Shown piece by piece: positions 8,107 through 16,932 of a stretch of 64,000 bases of DNA. The notes beneath the pieces are model-generated. The model saw only the letters and a list, made by a program, of their open reading frames with translations, was not told the DNA's origin and did not search any database. Position numbers and translations under genes: made by a program. This stretch comes from Marvinbryantia formatexigens (GTDB taxonomy: Bacteria > Bacillota > Clostridia > Oscillospirales > Ruminococcaceae): assembly GCA_021771035.1 (NCBI GenBank), contig JAETPU010000002.1, positions 269,702 through 333,701 of the forward strand, written 5' to 3'. Numbering within the stretch: position 1 is the first letter of the stretch; each line of letters starts with the position of its first letter.

Positions 8107-8538
8107 ATGACCGTAAAGCAAATTTCAGTATTTGTGGAAAACAAGCCGGGACGGTTGGCGGAGTTTGCCGACCTTCTGCGCAAAAACCAAATTGATATGC
8201 GTGCGCTTTCCATTGCGGAGGCCAAGGATTTTGGAATTCTGCGAGTCATTGTGGATAATTCCTATGAAACCGCCTGCCTGCTCAAGGAATCGGGTTATGT
8301 TTTTTCCATTACCCCGGTGCTGGCGGTGGCAATCCCGGACGAGGCGGGCGGCCTGTGTGATATTCTGCATATCCTGCAGGAAAATGAGATCAATTTGGAA
8401 TACACCTATGCCTTCATCAGCCGTAAAAAGGATTTGGCCTACATGATTCTGCGGGTGCAGGACAATGATAAGGCCATTGAGGTTTTGGGCGAGCATGGTG
8501 TCCAGCTTATCGGACAGGACGATTTAACCGAATTTTAG
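8107..8538 (+). CDS. Tandem ACT-domain protein, partner of phenylacetate-CoA ligase
   Basis: A 143-residue protein made of two ACT domains: residues about 3-67 (KQISVFVENKPGRLAEFADLL, then ILRVIVDN) and about 70-140 (VLAVAIPDEAGGLCDILHIL, then YMILRVQDNDKAIEVL). ACT domains bind amino acids or related acids and regulate enzymes. The stand-alone tandem form next to a phenylacetate-CoA ligase is a recurring arrangement in anaerobic bacteria, and it probably senses aromatic amino acids or their products. It is co-directional with the ligase and followed by a terminator, so the two form one unit. Confidence 0.88.
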   Translation: MTVKQISVFVENKPGRLAEFADLLRKNQIDMRALSIAEAKDFGILRVIVDNSYETACLLKESGYVFSITPVLAVAIPDEAGGLCDILHILQENEINLEYTYAFISRKKDLAYMILRVQDNDKAIEVLGEHGVQLIGQDDLTEF

Positions 8539-8567
8539 CGGAATCAGCGACGGTTTTTTTCACTGGG

Positions 8568-8600
8568 AAAGCGGCTGCAGGAATTGCAGTCGCTTTTCTT
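8568..8600 (+). terminator. Intrinsic terminator after the ACT-domain gene
   Basis: Stem aaagcggctgca (8568-8579) with tgcagtcgcttt (8585-8596), 5-base loop, followed by a short T-rich tail. The right arm overlaps the -35 box of the argS promoter. Confidence 0.75.
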
Positions 8601-8612
8601 GTGCGATATAAT
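8584..8612 (+). promoter_or_regulatory. Sigma-A promoter of argS
   Basis: TTGCAG (8584-8589), 17-bp spacer, TATAAT (8607-8612). The leader to the argS start is about 255 nt. Confidence 0.8.
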
Positions 8613-8874
8613 AGAGGGGTATATGATAATCCAAGTGCCGGTGTAGGCGCAAGTCATACGGATTTGTGTGCGTGGTATGTTCCGGTTTATGAATTATCGC
8701 CGGTGGCAGCCATCGCTGCTGAAGATGGCTGGCTAGCGTGAAGCCTGGAAGAACCGGGATGTTTGCAGGTTGGCAGGGCCCAATGCCCCAGCGATTCTCG
8801 GAACTGGTTGGCAATTAAAGCACAAGAATTTGGGAAACCTGAAAGAAATATGAATTATAGGGGACAGAAAAAGC
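8613..8874 (+). other. Long argS leader
   Basis: An untranslated leader of about 255 bases with several small inverted repeats, for example CAGCCATC/GATGGCTG around 8706-8731. No T-box hallmark (TGGNACCGCG-type antiterminator) and no terminator stem with a T run are visible. Any regulatory role is speculative. Confidence 0.4.
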
Positions 8875-10635
8875 ATGAAAACAATAACGGAACAGTTGCA
8901 GCAGGTAGTTTCTGCGGCTTTTGAGAGCTGCGGCTATGATGGGGCGTTGGGAACCGTCTCTGTATCGGACCGGCAGGATCTCTGCCAGTTTCAGTGCAAC
9001 GGCGCATTTGCCGGCGCCAAACAGTACCGCAAGGCGCCCTTGGTGATAGCCCAGGAGGTGGCTGCCGTCCTGCAGCAGAACCCCATTTTTGAGAAGGCCG
9101 AGGTATGCCGTCCGGGCTTTTTGAATTTGACTTTGACGGACGCCTGTTTTTTGGAGCACATCGGGGCGATTGCCTCGGATGAGCACCTGGGGATTCCCCA
9201 GGAAGGCCAGGGAAAAACCATCGTACTGGACTACGGCGGACCCAACCTGGCAAAGCCTCTGCACATCGGGCATCTGCGCTCCGCTATTATCGGCGAGGCG
9301 CTCAAACGCCTGGCCCGTGCCTGCGGCTACCGGGTGGTGAGCGATGTTCACCTGGGGGACTGGGGGCTGCAGATCGGGCTGGTGATTGCGGAGCTCTCGG
9401 AGCGCTATCCCCAGTGGCCCTGTTTCCAGGAGGGCTTTGATCCCCAGCGGGATGAGATTCCCACCCTGGATGCGGACACTCTCAATGAAATTTATCCCTT
9501 TGCCAGCAAAAAGAGCAAGGAGGATGAGCAGTTCAAAGCCAAGGCACAGCGAATCACAGCCCAGCTGCAAAGCCGGGATCCGGCCTACATTGCGCTGTGG
9601 CAGGCCATTTTGAAGGTGTCTGTGGCGGATCTCAAGAAAAACTATTCCAGGCTCAATGTGGACTTTGACCTTTGGTACGGCGAGAGCGATTCCGACGGCT
9701 ATATCGACGAGCTGGTCGGGATCCTCCGAGATAAGGGGCTGATGTACCTGAGCGAGGGCGCCATGGTGGTGGATGTGGCCCAGGAAGATGACAAGGCGCC
9801 GGTTCCGCCGGTGATCATCAAGAAATCGGATAACTCCAACATCTATGCCACGACGGATTTGGCCACGATTCTACAGCGTCAAAAGGACTTTGCGCCGGAT
9901 AAGATCTGGTATGTGGTGGACAAACGCCAGGGACTGCATTTTACCCAGGTGTTCCGCTGTGCCCGCCGTGCCCAGCTGGTGCCGGATTCCACAGAGCTGC
10001 AGCTGTTGGGCATCGGCACTATGAACGGCAGCGACGGCAAGCCCTATAAGACCCGGGACGGTGGCGTGATGCGCCTGAGTGACTTGATTGACACGGTAAC
10101 GCAGTCCGCTCTGGAAAAAATCGAGGCTTCTCCCTTTGTGGATGGGGAGCATAAGGAGGAACTGGCTCAGCGGATTGGGGTAGCCGCCATCAAATTTGGA
10201 GATCTGATCAACCACTGGAGCCGGGATTACTGCTTCGATATGGAAAAGTTCCTCTCCTTTGAGGGAAAAACCGGAACCTATCTGTTGTATATGGTGACCA
10301 GAATCAATTCGATCCTTCGCAAGGCGGGGCTCTCCCAGGATGCGCCGGTGAAGATAGAGGCGATATACGGCCAGGAGGAACGGGATTTGCTGTTCCAGAT
10401 TCTGACCACCTCCGAGGCCTTCCGGCACGCGATCCGGGAAAAGGCTCCCAATTATGTGTGCGACAACGCCTATCAGCTGGCCTGCGCCTTCTCCAGATTT
10501 TATAACACCAGCCGGATTATTGACGAGGCGGATCCTCAGAAGCGCTCCACCTGGCTGTCTCTGGCTATTCTTACCCGCAGGCTGTTGCTGGAGCATTTGG
10601 ATGTGCTGGGTATTCAGGCTGTGGAAAGTATGTGA
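8875..10635 (+). CDS. argS: Arginyl-tRNA synthetase
   Basis: This 586-residue class I synthetase charges tRNA-Arg. It has the N-terminal Add-1 domain (about residues 1-100). The catalytic core begins with VLDYGGPNLAKPLHIGHLRSAIIGEAL, where HIGH is the class I signature, followed by VSDVHLGDWGLQIGLV. The KMSKS loop is replaced, as in many ArgRS, by SDGKPYKTRDGGVMRLSDL. The C-terminal alpha-helical anticodon-binding (DALR) domain spans about 470-586 (YVCDNAYQLACAFSRFYNTSRII). Length is typical. A consensus promoter with a 255-nt leader precedes it and a strong terminator lies about 200 bases downstream, so it is a monocistronic unit. Confidence 0.96.
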   Translation: MKTITEQLQQVVSAAFESCGYDGALGTVSVSDRQDLCQFQCNGAFAGAKQYRKAPLVIAQEVAAVLQQNPIFEKAEVCRPGFLNLTLTDACFLEHIGAIASDEHLGIPQEGQGKTIVLDYGGPNLAKPLHIGHLRSAIIGEALKRLARACGYRVVSDVHLGDWGLQIGLVIAELSERYPQWPCFQEGFDPQRDEIPTLDADTLNEIYPFASKKSKEDEQFKAKAQRITAQLQSRDPAYIALWQAILKVSVADLKKNYSRLNVDFDLWYGESDSDGYIDELVGILRDKGLMYLSEGAMVVDVAQEDDKAPVPPVIIKKSDNSNIYATTDLATILQRQKDFAPDKIWYVVDKRQGLHFTQVFRCARRAQLVPDSTELQLLGIGTMNGSDGKPYKTRDGGVMRLSDLIDTVTQSALEKIEASPFVDGEHKEELAQRIGVAAIKFGDLINHWSRDYCFDMEKFLSFEGKTGTYLLYMVTRINSILRKAGLSQDAPVKIEAIYGQEERDLLFQILTTSEAFRHAIREKAPNYVCDNAYQLACAFSRFYNTSRIIDEADPQKRSTWLSLAILTRRLLLEHLDVLGIQAVESM

Positions 10636-11197
10636 TAAAAGCAGTTTATCAGCCATAACGTACCGGTCACGCATCGGCCGAAAGGCGGCTGCGGCCCGCA
10701 ATGCGGGAAGCTGCGCTCTTGGTGAACCATGGTTTCGCTGCAACAGGTTCGCTTCAGAAAACCTCGTTTGCCGATAAACCTTATTTTATGGGGTTCGCTG
10801 GACTTAATGCTCCACTAGGCGATCAGGTATCAAAAAAATCCTTCGGCCGTTTTTGGCCGAAGGATTTTTTTGGCGTGAGGGAACTTAACTGAAAATGCAG
10901 TTTGCCGGTGGAAGGGCCGGATTTACGGACAAGCTCCTCAGAATACCACAATGGGCTTCGTGAGACTTCCTGCCTCATTGATAGTCCCCACAGGGTGGCC
11001 ATGGACTCTCGGAGACAATGGAATTCTTATCCGGCTGCCTGCGGCTTCCTGTGCGTGCTGCCAGAGGATCGAGCCTGTCAGGCAATTGGGAAACCGGCGT
11101 TTCGAAGGCTGGTTTCAGCCGCTCTTACCGGGATAACGGGGAACTGCGGCTTGTTCCAGGCAAGTGCGGCCGTTAGAAAAAACTATCGACCTTCGGC
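10636..11197. other. Intergenic region with argS terminator, otherwise featureless
   Basis: Apart from the terminator at 10832-10871, no gene, repeat or promoter is clear in this 560-base stretch. The open frames within it lack ribosome-binding sites and show no family resemblance. Confidence 0.5.
10832..10871 (+). terminator. Strong bidirectional terminator after argS
   Basis: Perfect 17-bp inverted repeat including A7/T7 ends (10832-10848 with 10855-10871) and a 6-base loop. A textbook intrinsic terminator, symmetric for both strands. Confidence 0.93.
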
Positions 11198-11401
11198 CTA
11201 CTGGGGGATGGAATCGGAAGGGGTCTGGATGGGGCGGGACTCTGGGACATCCTGGTGCGCATAGAACTCCGCTATCATCATGAGTTCTCCAAGCGTTGTA
11301 ATATGTGCCGAGGATTGAGTGATTTTATTCTGAATTAAGGGCGAAAGGGAGTCAAAGTATTCCCGCAGTGTGCGGTCGGCGATATCGATGGGATCGGACA
11401 T
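11198..11401 (-). CDS. Small hypothetical protein (67 aa)
   Basis: A 67-residue acidic soluble protein without membrane segments or Cys. AAAGGAGG lies about 6 bases upstream of the ATG, which is the main argument that it is real. The sequence (SDPIDIADRTLREYFDSLSPLIQNKI, then TLGELMMIAEFYAHQD) predicts two helices. No family is recognised. It lies downstream of the NrdD-tail-like gene on the same strand, but a terminator separates them, so it probably has its own promoter. Confidence 0.6.
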   Translation of the reverse strand: MSDPIDIADRTLREYFDSLSPLIQNKITQSSAHITTLGELMMIAEFYAHQDVPESRPIQTPSDSIPQ

Positions 11402-11482
11402 GGTGGAGCCTCCTTTCAGGTTCGGATTGTGTAATCATTCGTTTTATGAAAGCTGTGAAAGCAGATTTTCGGGATGAGATGC

Positions 11483-11523
11483 AAAAAAGCGCAACCTGGG
11501 AAAATCCTTTTCCTAGGTTGCGC
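11483..11523 (-). terminator. Terminator after the NrdD-tail-like gene
   Basis: A 16-bp stem (11489-11504 with 11508-11523; one G-T wobble) with a 3-base loop. On the minus strand it is followed by T6. It ends the transcript of the gene at 11592-11888. Confidence 0.88.
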
Positions 11524-11591
11524 AGGAGAATTCGGTTTATACCATCGTTTTTTGGCAATGAGGCCGGAAAGATGGGACGCCGCCGCTTTTT

Positions 11592-11888
11592 TTAGATACG
11601 CTCAGGTTCGAAAGAGGTACCCACACCGTGCTTGACCCGATCGCGCTCTTCGGCACGTTTGGCGTTGTTGAAACGGTCCGTAGTCCCAACCAGGTAGCCG
11701 GTAATACGACGGATACGCTCAAAGGGAATGGGCTGCATCTGGTAACTCAGATTCACAAAGTCGCCATCCACCTGAATCGTCATGCTGCGAAGCTGCTGAT
11801 GTGGGTTCTTTTCATGGACGTAGTCCACGTAGGCTTTGATTTCGGATTCGGAAAGCGTTCCGCCTGTGACAATAATATTATCTCTCAT
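11592..11888 (-). CDS. Small protein resembling the C-terminal tail of anaerobic ribonucleotide reductase
   Basis: A 98-residue protein. The second half (PFERIRRITGYLVGTTDRFNNAKRAEERDRVKHGV) resembles the extreme C-terminal segment of NrdD-type anaerobic ribonucleoside-triphosphate reductases (xRITGYLxxxxRxNxxKxxExxDR). In NrdD that segment follows the glycyl-radical and zinc-ribbon region. Here there is no catalytic domain, no glycyl radical loop and no Cys zinc site, so it cannot be a reductase. Similar short stand-alone proteins in Clostridia are often labelled anaerobic ribonucleoside-triphosphate reductase; this is from memory and unchecked. The N-terminal half (SESEIKAYVDYVHEKNPHQQLRSMTIQVDGDFVNLSYQM) is of unknown fold. 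It is monocistronic with its own promoter and terminator. Confidence 0.65.
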   Translation of the reverse strand: MRDNIIVTGGTLSESEIKAYVDYVHEKNPHQQLRSMTIQVDGDFVNLSYQMQPIPFERIRRITGYLVGTTDRFNNAKRAEERDRVKHGVGTSFEPERI

Positions 11889-11921
11889 TGTATACCAACT
11901 CCGTATAGTTTATTTTTCTAT

Positions 11922-11950
11922 ACTATAACATAAATGAGGGGGAAACACAA
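11922..11950 (-). promoter_or_regulatory. Promoter of the NrdD-tail-like gene
   Basis: Minus strand TTGTGT (11950-11945), 17-bp spacer, TATAGT (11927-11922), about 35 bases before the ATG. Confidence 0.7.
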
Positions 11951-12980
11951 GAGGTTGCTGCCAAAAATTATATAGCGTCCTGAATGAATTCCGGCAGAGG
12001 ATTCGATCCTGTTTTTTGTGGCCCAGGTAAGGAATTTTCCGCTTTTCTACGGATGCAATTCGCATTCAGCCCCGTTTGGCGAACGCAATACGATTGTTTT
12101 TGCTCCATAGGTATGACGGCCCGGCGATTTTCCTTTCTGTATTTTTGAAGATAACCGGCTTCCGTGCCCACCCGGATTACCGCAAGGATACGACGGAAGG
12201 GGTTTTATATGCAAATGCTCGCGGCAGTACCCATTGCGGATTCCCCGGTATCCCGGGTTACTATAGGATGAAATAGTTGCGGCATCGGTTCACGGCAATT
12301 TACAAAGTATCGGGAAAAGGATTCAAATGCTGATTTGGAATTCAGAAAATTGGAAGATTATTTATTCTTAGAAATGCTTCATTTCTAAACAGAAATAGGA
12401 CGGTGCAAGAAAAAAAGGGATCAATACGACTTCCATTAGATTAAAAAAAGAGAATGATTAGTGAAAAAAAGAAATTCTATAATATAAAATATTGTTTTTT
12501 TATTATAAAATTCAGTTTTGCTTTTCTGAAAAAAGCAGCTTACATTTGAATGATATATGCTAAAATTATAATATTGCCCATAAGAATCTTTGAATTTGAG
12601 AGAAATCAATAGTGAAAATAAACAAAATATCAGAAGCTTTTTTTGAATCAAAAGACACTCAAAATTATTGAATTCAGTGGCAAAAATCATTATAATATAA
12701 CAAAGTGATACAGATTCCATGAAAACATATCTGGGAAAAGAATTTTTTTATTACTTTTGCACCGGAACGGTTTTGTTGGTTCTGGGGCAGGAGGAGCAGA
12801 CAGGGAAAGTTCATATCCAGGTAGGTTGTGGAATATAATCACAGGAGCAGGAATTTTGTTTTGAGCGGCCGTTTGCCGTGACAATCATTTTGGGAATGAC
12901 TGTGAGGGCAAGCGAAGAGCAGGCCGGCAAAACGGCATGTTAACAGAATTCGAAATGATTCAATTAATTGGAGGTAACTA
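11951..12980. other. Kilobase intergenic region with an AT-rich island
   Basis: No supportable gene in about 1 kb. From about 12300 to 12760 the sequence becomes strikingly AT-rich compared with its neighbours. A 94-codon minus-strand frame at 12436-12720 is a by-product of the AT bias, with a run of Phe/Ile/Leu/Lys and no ribosome-binding site. The last 150 bases lead to the lipoprotein gene. Confidence 0.5.
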
Positions 12981-13586
12981 ATGATGAAAAGGTTAGCTGC
13001 ACTTGCTTTGGCTATGGTTTTGGCGCTGTCCATGACAGCTTGTTCCGATGACGGCGGATCCACGACTTCCGGAAATGCTGGTGGAACTAGCAGCAAAACT
13101 TCTCAGGGTTCTGGAAAATCTTCCTCAGCGCAGGATGATACCAAGACTGCACTGATCGATACTTTGGCATACCGCTATATGCCTGAATGGACTGCGGCGG
13201 AAGAGGGTGGTTCTACAGTTTACACCTGTGGTTCCGAGGGCACCTATACGGTTACTTATGTGGAGCAGGCTGGCGCAACCATTGCCGATATCAAAGAGCC
13301 TTTGATGGCAAAATGGGAAGAGGCCGCTGAGGTTGAGGTTGTCAGCGACAGCATTGAACAGATCAACGGTTCTATGGCTTGGGTTCTGCGTATGACCATG
13401 ACTCCGAAGGACGAAGGCGCTGCTAAAGATGTTATCATGTATGTTGTAATTTCTGATAATGGTTATGTAACCTTTGAATTTGCAGCAGAGGGAACCATCA
13501 GCAGCACTTTTGAAAAGAATATCACCCAGCTGGCGAAAAAATATCGCCGTGCAAATGCAGCAGATAAAGAGGCTGCCGCTCAGTAA
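12981..13586 (+). CDS. Lipoprotein of unknown function
   Basis: A 201-residue protein with a lipoprotein signal: MMKRLAALALAMVLALSMTAC, lipobox S-M-T-A-C with Cys21 as lipidation site. A Ser/Gly/Thr-rich linker (about residues 22-52) follows, then a globular domain of about 140 residues containing YRYMPEWTAAEEGGSTVYTC and MAWVLRMTMTPKDEGAAKDVIMYVVISDNGYVTFEFA. The latter looks like an alpha/beta domain of the kind seen in PsbP- or DUF-type bacterial lipoproteins. It would sit on the outer face of the cytoplasmic membrane. GGAGG lies 6 bases upstream of the first ATG. It is monocistronic with a strong terminator. No specific function is suggested by its neighbours. Confidence 0.82.
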   Translation: MMKRLAALALAMVLALSMTACSDDGGSTTSGNAGGTSSKTSQGSGKSSSAQDDTKTALIDTLAYRYMPEWTAAEEGGSTVYTCGSEGTYTVTYVEQAGATIADIKEPLMAKWEEAAEVEVVSDSIEQINGSMAWVLRMTMTPKDEGAAKDVIMYVVISDNGYVTFEFAAEGTISSTFEKNITQLAKKYRRANAADKEAAAQ

Positions 13587-13604
13587 GCTTTGAAATTTTC
13601 AAGG

Positions 13605-13639
13605 AAAACCCGGTGCAGATTATCTGTACCGGGTTTTTT
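13605..13639 (+). terminator. Intrinsic terminator after the lipoprotein gene
   Basis: Stem aacccggtgcaga / tctgtaccgggtt (13607-13619 with 13623-13635), 3-base loop, followed by T4-5. Confidence 0.9.
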
Positions 13640-14063
13640 GCGGGTACAAGGAGCGGCTCCGCGTGAGTTCTCAGAAGGATTGCCTGCACTGGCCGTTAAC
13701 GGCAGGTGATGCAGGGGGAGAATAGGACTGCGGCTGAATGACTGCCGGGGACATTGTCCGTCAGTACGGAGAACGCGTTGGCGGCAGGATGAAACAGTAG
13801 GGGTAGCTGTCCGTGATAGGCTTAATCCTGGAATCGACGCGGTGGAAGGCGCCTTGGGGCCAGTGCCTCCCGCTGCTGTCTTCCCCGGAGACGCAGTGAC
13901 AGGACGATTCTGGAAAACCTGCTAAAACGTTTGTTGCATCCTATCGGGAAATACAGGGCGTAATATTTCCATAAAGTAGTCGAAATTGGAATGAAACTTG
14001 AGCTACATACAGAGAACCCCGGCGTAGAATTGTACACCAGGGTTCCTGATTGAAAGATGATTA
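13640..14063. other. Intergenic region, one hairpin near the antiporter 3' end
   Basis: No gene is visible. A 12-bp imperfect inverted repeat (about 14015-14049, arms AACCCCGGCGTA and TACACCAGGGTT) lies just downstream of the minus-strand antiporter stop codon. It may end that transcript, although no T run follows. Confidence 0.4.
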
Positions 14064-15527
14064 TCAAACTTTTTGTTTGCGGGAGGTTTCCATCTGGACA
14101 GAGAGGCGTTCCAGATGTTCCGGACGGCTGGAGCTGAGCAGGAGCACATCGCCGGGTTTTATCACGGTAGATCCCTTGGGCAGTACGGTTTGACTGCCGC
14201 GGGTCAGCAGAACTATCAAAATTTCCTCTGGAATTTCGGCGTCCATAACGGTTTTGCCGGCCCAGGGATGCCCATCCTGAATTGTGAACTCCAATAGGGT
14301 GGCGCCGGACTGTTCCTGATAATCGGTGAAGGTTTTTAAGACCGGCGAATCCTCCTCCACCAAATCCAGGCGTTTGGCCAGCGGGGGAATCAGGGTCCCC
14401 TGAACGGCAACCGACAGGATTGCCACGCAGAAAACAATATGGAACAGATCGTTTTTCATGGTGACGTCCGGGTTCACCACCGCAAAAATGGCAAAGACGA
14501 TGGAGGCGGCTCCCCGCAGCCCAACCCAGGAGACAAAGAACTGCTGTTTGACTGGAACCTTAAACCAGCTCAGAATACTGAATACAGCGGCGGGACGCGC
14601 TATCAAAAGCAGGAACAACGCCACGGAAATTCCCGGGAGAATGGCCTGAGGAAGCTGGGAGGGGAAGGAGAGCAGCCCCAGGGTGAAGAACAAAAGGATC
14701 TGCATCAGCCAACTGATCCCGTCGAAGAAGTGTACCAGGCTGCGTTTATGCAGAATCCGGCTGTTGCCCAGCACGATTCCAATGATGTAAACACACAGAT
14801 AACCGTTTCCACCCAGCATTTCGCTTACGGAGTAGGAGAGAACCACAACCGCCGTGACGAAAATGGGGTAGAGCCCCTCGATTTCCAATTCGATATGCCG
14901 CAGAATCCACGCTGTGGCAAACGATACGGCAAAGCCGATAGCCAGAGCCACAAAGATCTGTCCCGCCAGCATGGTGAGGATGGAGGAAATACTGCCCTCC
15001 CCGGAAAATAGCGTCAGGAGAATCATGGTGAGCATATAGGCGAAGGGATCGTTGCTTCCGCTTTCGATTTCCAGCATGGGGGCCAGATTATTTTTGAGAT
15101 CCAGCTTGCGGGAGCGTAAAATGGAAAAGACAGAGGCAGCATCGGTTGAGGCAATGACAGAGCCTACCAGAAAGCCCTCCAAAAGGGAGAATCCCAGAAC
15201 CCAGTAGCAGAACATACCGGTGAGCAGAGCCGTTATCACCACTCCCAAGGTGGAGAGCAGGGCAGCCGGCACCGCCACGGGGCGGGCAGTTTTCCAATTG
15301 GTTCCAAACCCGCCGAAGAACATGATAAAAATGAGTCCGATGGAACAGATGTCCCCGGCAAGCTGGTAGTTATCAAAATAGATGCCCACCAGTCCGTCAG
15401 AGCCGAAAACCATACCCAAGCCCAAAAAGATGAGCAGGGTGGGGACTCCGAACCGGTAGAGGGCTTTGCTGGAGGTGACACACAGCAAAAGGATGACGGC
15501 GCCGATAATCAGAACGGAAGTGGTCAT
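14064..15527 (-). CDS. K+/H+ (CPA1-type) antiporter with RCK C-terminal domain, NhaP2/CvrA-like
   Basis: A 487-residue integral membrane protein. Residues about 1-395 form some 12-13 hydrophobic helices of the CPA superfamily, including LIFLGLGMVFGSDG, FGGFGTNW, the unwound-helix region VGSVIASTDAASVFSILRSRKL, LEIESGSNDPFAYMLTMIL (the ND motif carries the ion-binding Asp) and SWVGLRGAASIVFAIFAVV. Residues about 410-480 (LLEFTIQDGHPWAGKTVMDAEIP ... VIKPGDVLLLSS) form an RCK_C/TrkA_C ligand-binding domain. That combination matches NhaP2/CvrA potassium/proton antiporters, which export K+ for volume or pH control. The C-terminal domain may bind a regulatory nucleotide such as c-di-AMP, as in other Firmicute antiporters; this is inference. 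The gene diverges from the sigma-factor operon. Confidence 0.9.
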   Translation of the reverse strand: MTTSVLIIGAVILLLCVTSSKALYRFGVPTLLIFLGLGMVFGSDGLVGIYFDNYQLAGDICSIGLIFIMFFGGFGTNWKTARPVAVPAALLSTLGVVITALLTGMFCYWVLGFSLLEGFLVGSVIASTDAASVFSILRSRKLDLKNNLAPMLEIESGSNDPFAYMLTMILLTLFSGEGSISSILTMLAGQIFVALAIGFAVSFATAWILRHIELEIEGLYPIFVTAVVVLSYSVSEMLGGNGYLCVYIIGIVLGNSRILHKRSLVHFFDGISWLMQILLFFTLGLLSFPSQLPQAILPGISVALFLLLIARPAAVFSILSWFKVPVKQQFFVSWVGLRGAASIVFAIFAVVNPDVTMKNDLFHIVFCVAILSVAVQGTLIPPLAKRLDLVEEDSPVLKTFTDYQEQSGATLLEFTIQDGHPWAGKTVMDAEIPEEILIVLLTRGSQTVLPKGSTVIKPGDVLLLSSSRPEHLERLSVQMETSRKQKV

Positions 15528-15557
15528 GGGCGGGGCTCCTTTCCAGAATATAGGTGA

Positions 15558-15586
15558 TTGACAAACAATCTGCGGAGATACACAAT
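15558..15586 (+). promoter_or_regulatory. Candidate promoter of the ECF sigma-factor operon
   Basis: TTGACA (15558-15563), 17-bp spacer, CACAAT (15581-15586). The -10 element is weak. It lies in the divergent region 140 bases before the first gene of the operon. Confidence 0.55.
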
Positions 15587-15725
15587 GAGGATATCCGGTT
15601 GTCCGCCGCAGGATCCGGCAAAAAACTATTTGGATGTGGACAGCACGGCCGAATGCGGCGTCTTTCTTGGGGAAGGCCTTTCCAAACGGGAAAGCAGCCG
15701 CGATTCAGAAAGGGAGGAATCATTA

Positions 15726-16442
15726 ATGGCACAGTACCATGATTTGGCAAGCTTGGATCTCCGCAGGATGGCAAACGCGCAGTCCATGAGAGAGATTGAG
15801 CAGATCTCCGACATTGGAGTTGTTATTTTTCCCAGCGACGCTGACGATGAAACCATGATCGCCATCAGCGCCATTCCCGTTTCCGATGTGGGGCAGGTGC
15901 TGTATTTAAAGCAAAACGAACAGGTTCAAATCTGCAATGGGTTTCAGGTTTTTGAAGCCGACACCTACAGCACTTGTGCCGAGGACGAAACCCGGGTTGT
16001 CATTATCAACGGCGTCGCCCTGTTTTTAGACGGTCCCAATGTGGGAACCGTAACAGTCAATGCCAACGGTATCTGTATCATGCGGGAGGGCGGAAAAAAT
16101 CTGGACCGAATCCGGTATGCCATGGTGAACGGATTCAACTGCAAAAAATCCTTTTCGGATTACGTGATATTCCAGAACAAAATGACCCTTGACGCCGATA
16201 TGCTGGAAAGCCTGGAGCCTAAAACTCTGGTTCTGTGCGGCAATAAGCTGACAATTGCCCGAAATGTAACCCTGCAGGCACTCAAGGAAAAGGAAGTGGT
16301 TCTCATTGTGGGAAACAAGCTCTATTGCCCCAAGGAACTGATGGGATACCTAAAGGTCAAGGCGTTGATCGGAAATAAGATTCTCTCCTTAGAGGATTTG
16401 GAAAACGAAACCGCCGGAGAGTATGGAGATGACGAACAATAA
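15726..16442 (+). CDS. Hypothetical beta-rich protein encoded with an ECF sigma factor
   Basis: A 238-residue soluble protein with no signal peptide or membrane helix. The start at 15726 is used because GGGAGG precedes it by about 8 bases; the frame extends further upstream without one. The sequence is rich in short regular beta-like segments with Gly/Asn turns (VGTVTVNANGICIMREGGKN, LVLCGNKLTIARNVTLQALK, VVLIVGNKLYCPKELMGYL, VKALIGNKILSLEDLE). The recurring [IV]-x-G-N-K-[IL] unit suggests a solenoid resembling bactofilins or polymer-forming proteins, though the family match is not secure. It overlaps the sigma factor by 20 bases, so the two are translationally coupled. It could be a sensor or target of that sigma factor. 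Confidence 0.65.
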   Translation: MAQYHDLASLDLRRMANAQSMREIEQISDIGVVIFPSDADDETMIAISAIPVSDVGQVLYLKQNEQVQICNGFQVFEADTYSTCAEDETRVVIINGVALFLDGPNVGTVTVNANGICIMREGGKNLDRIRYAMVNGFNCKKSFSDYVIFQNKMTLDADMLESLEPKTLVLCGNKLTIARNVTLQALKEKEVVLIVGNKLYCPKELMGYLKVKALIGNKILSLEDLENETAGEYGDDEQ

Positions 16443-16932
16443 GCGCTTTGAGTCGCTCTACAAAACCTATTTTTCCAGGGTGTACAGCTACTTTTCTCTC
16501 TGCTTTGATCCGCACAGGGCGCAGGACCTGGCCCAGCAGACCTTTTTAAACGTCTGGAAGGCGCTGGCCCGTTCTAAAATGTGGAATGGGCATATTGAAA
16601 ACGAGAGGGCCTGGATTTTCCGCATCGCGGTGAATGTGAAAAATGACGAGCTGAGAAAAAAGCAGCGCCGTCCGCCTACCCAGGAGCTGATAGAAACGCT
16701 GTCCGACTCACAGAGTTCTCAGGAGACGATGGTAGAATCGGCACAGATTGCCGCAGCCTTCGCGCAGCTTTCCCTGGAGGACCGGGAGATTCTTTTGATG
16801 AAGAACATGGGGCTTACCAGCAGGGAAATCGCTGAGGTACTCCGGATCTCCGCCTCCGCTGTACGCTCCAGGATTTCTGGGGCCAGGGAAAGATTTTCCC
16901 AGATCCTTATCAAAAAGGGGGTGGAGGTATAA
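16423..16932 (+). CDS. ECF-type RNA polymerase sigma factor
   Basis: A 169-residue sigma-70 family protein of the extracytoplasmic-function type. Region sigma2 (about residues 8-75) contains FESLYKTYFSRVYSYF, DPHRAQDLAQQTFLNVWKAL and AWIFRIAVNVKNDELRK. Region sigma4 (about 110-165) has LSLEDREILLMKNMGLTSREIAEVLRISASAVRSRISGARERF with the helix-turn-helix that reads the -35 element. Regions 1 and 3 are missing, as usual for ECF factors. It overlaps the 3' end of the upstream gene and its own stop overlaps the start of the next gene, so the three form a tight operon. An ATG two codons in is an alternative start. Confidence 0.92.
   Translation: MEMTNNKRFESLYKTYFSRVYSYFSLCFDPHRAQDLAQQTFLNVWKALARSKMWNGHIENERAWIFRIAVNVKNDELRKKQRRPPTQELIETLSDSQSSQETMVESAQIAAAFAQLSLEDREILLMKNMGLTSREIAEVLRISASAVRSRISGARERFSQILIKKGVEV

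Noticed and set aside
8613..8874. T-box leader for argS
   Set aside because: The antiterminator consensus and a competing terminator are not visible.
12436..12720. 94-codon minus-strand frame in the AT-rich island
   Set aside because: Composition-driven Phe/Ile/Leu/Lys sequence, no ribosome-binding site, no family resemblance.
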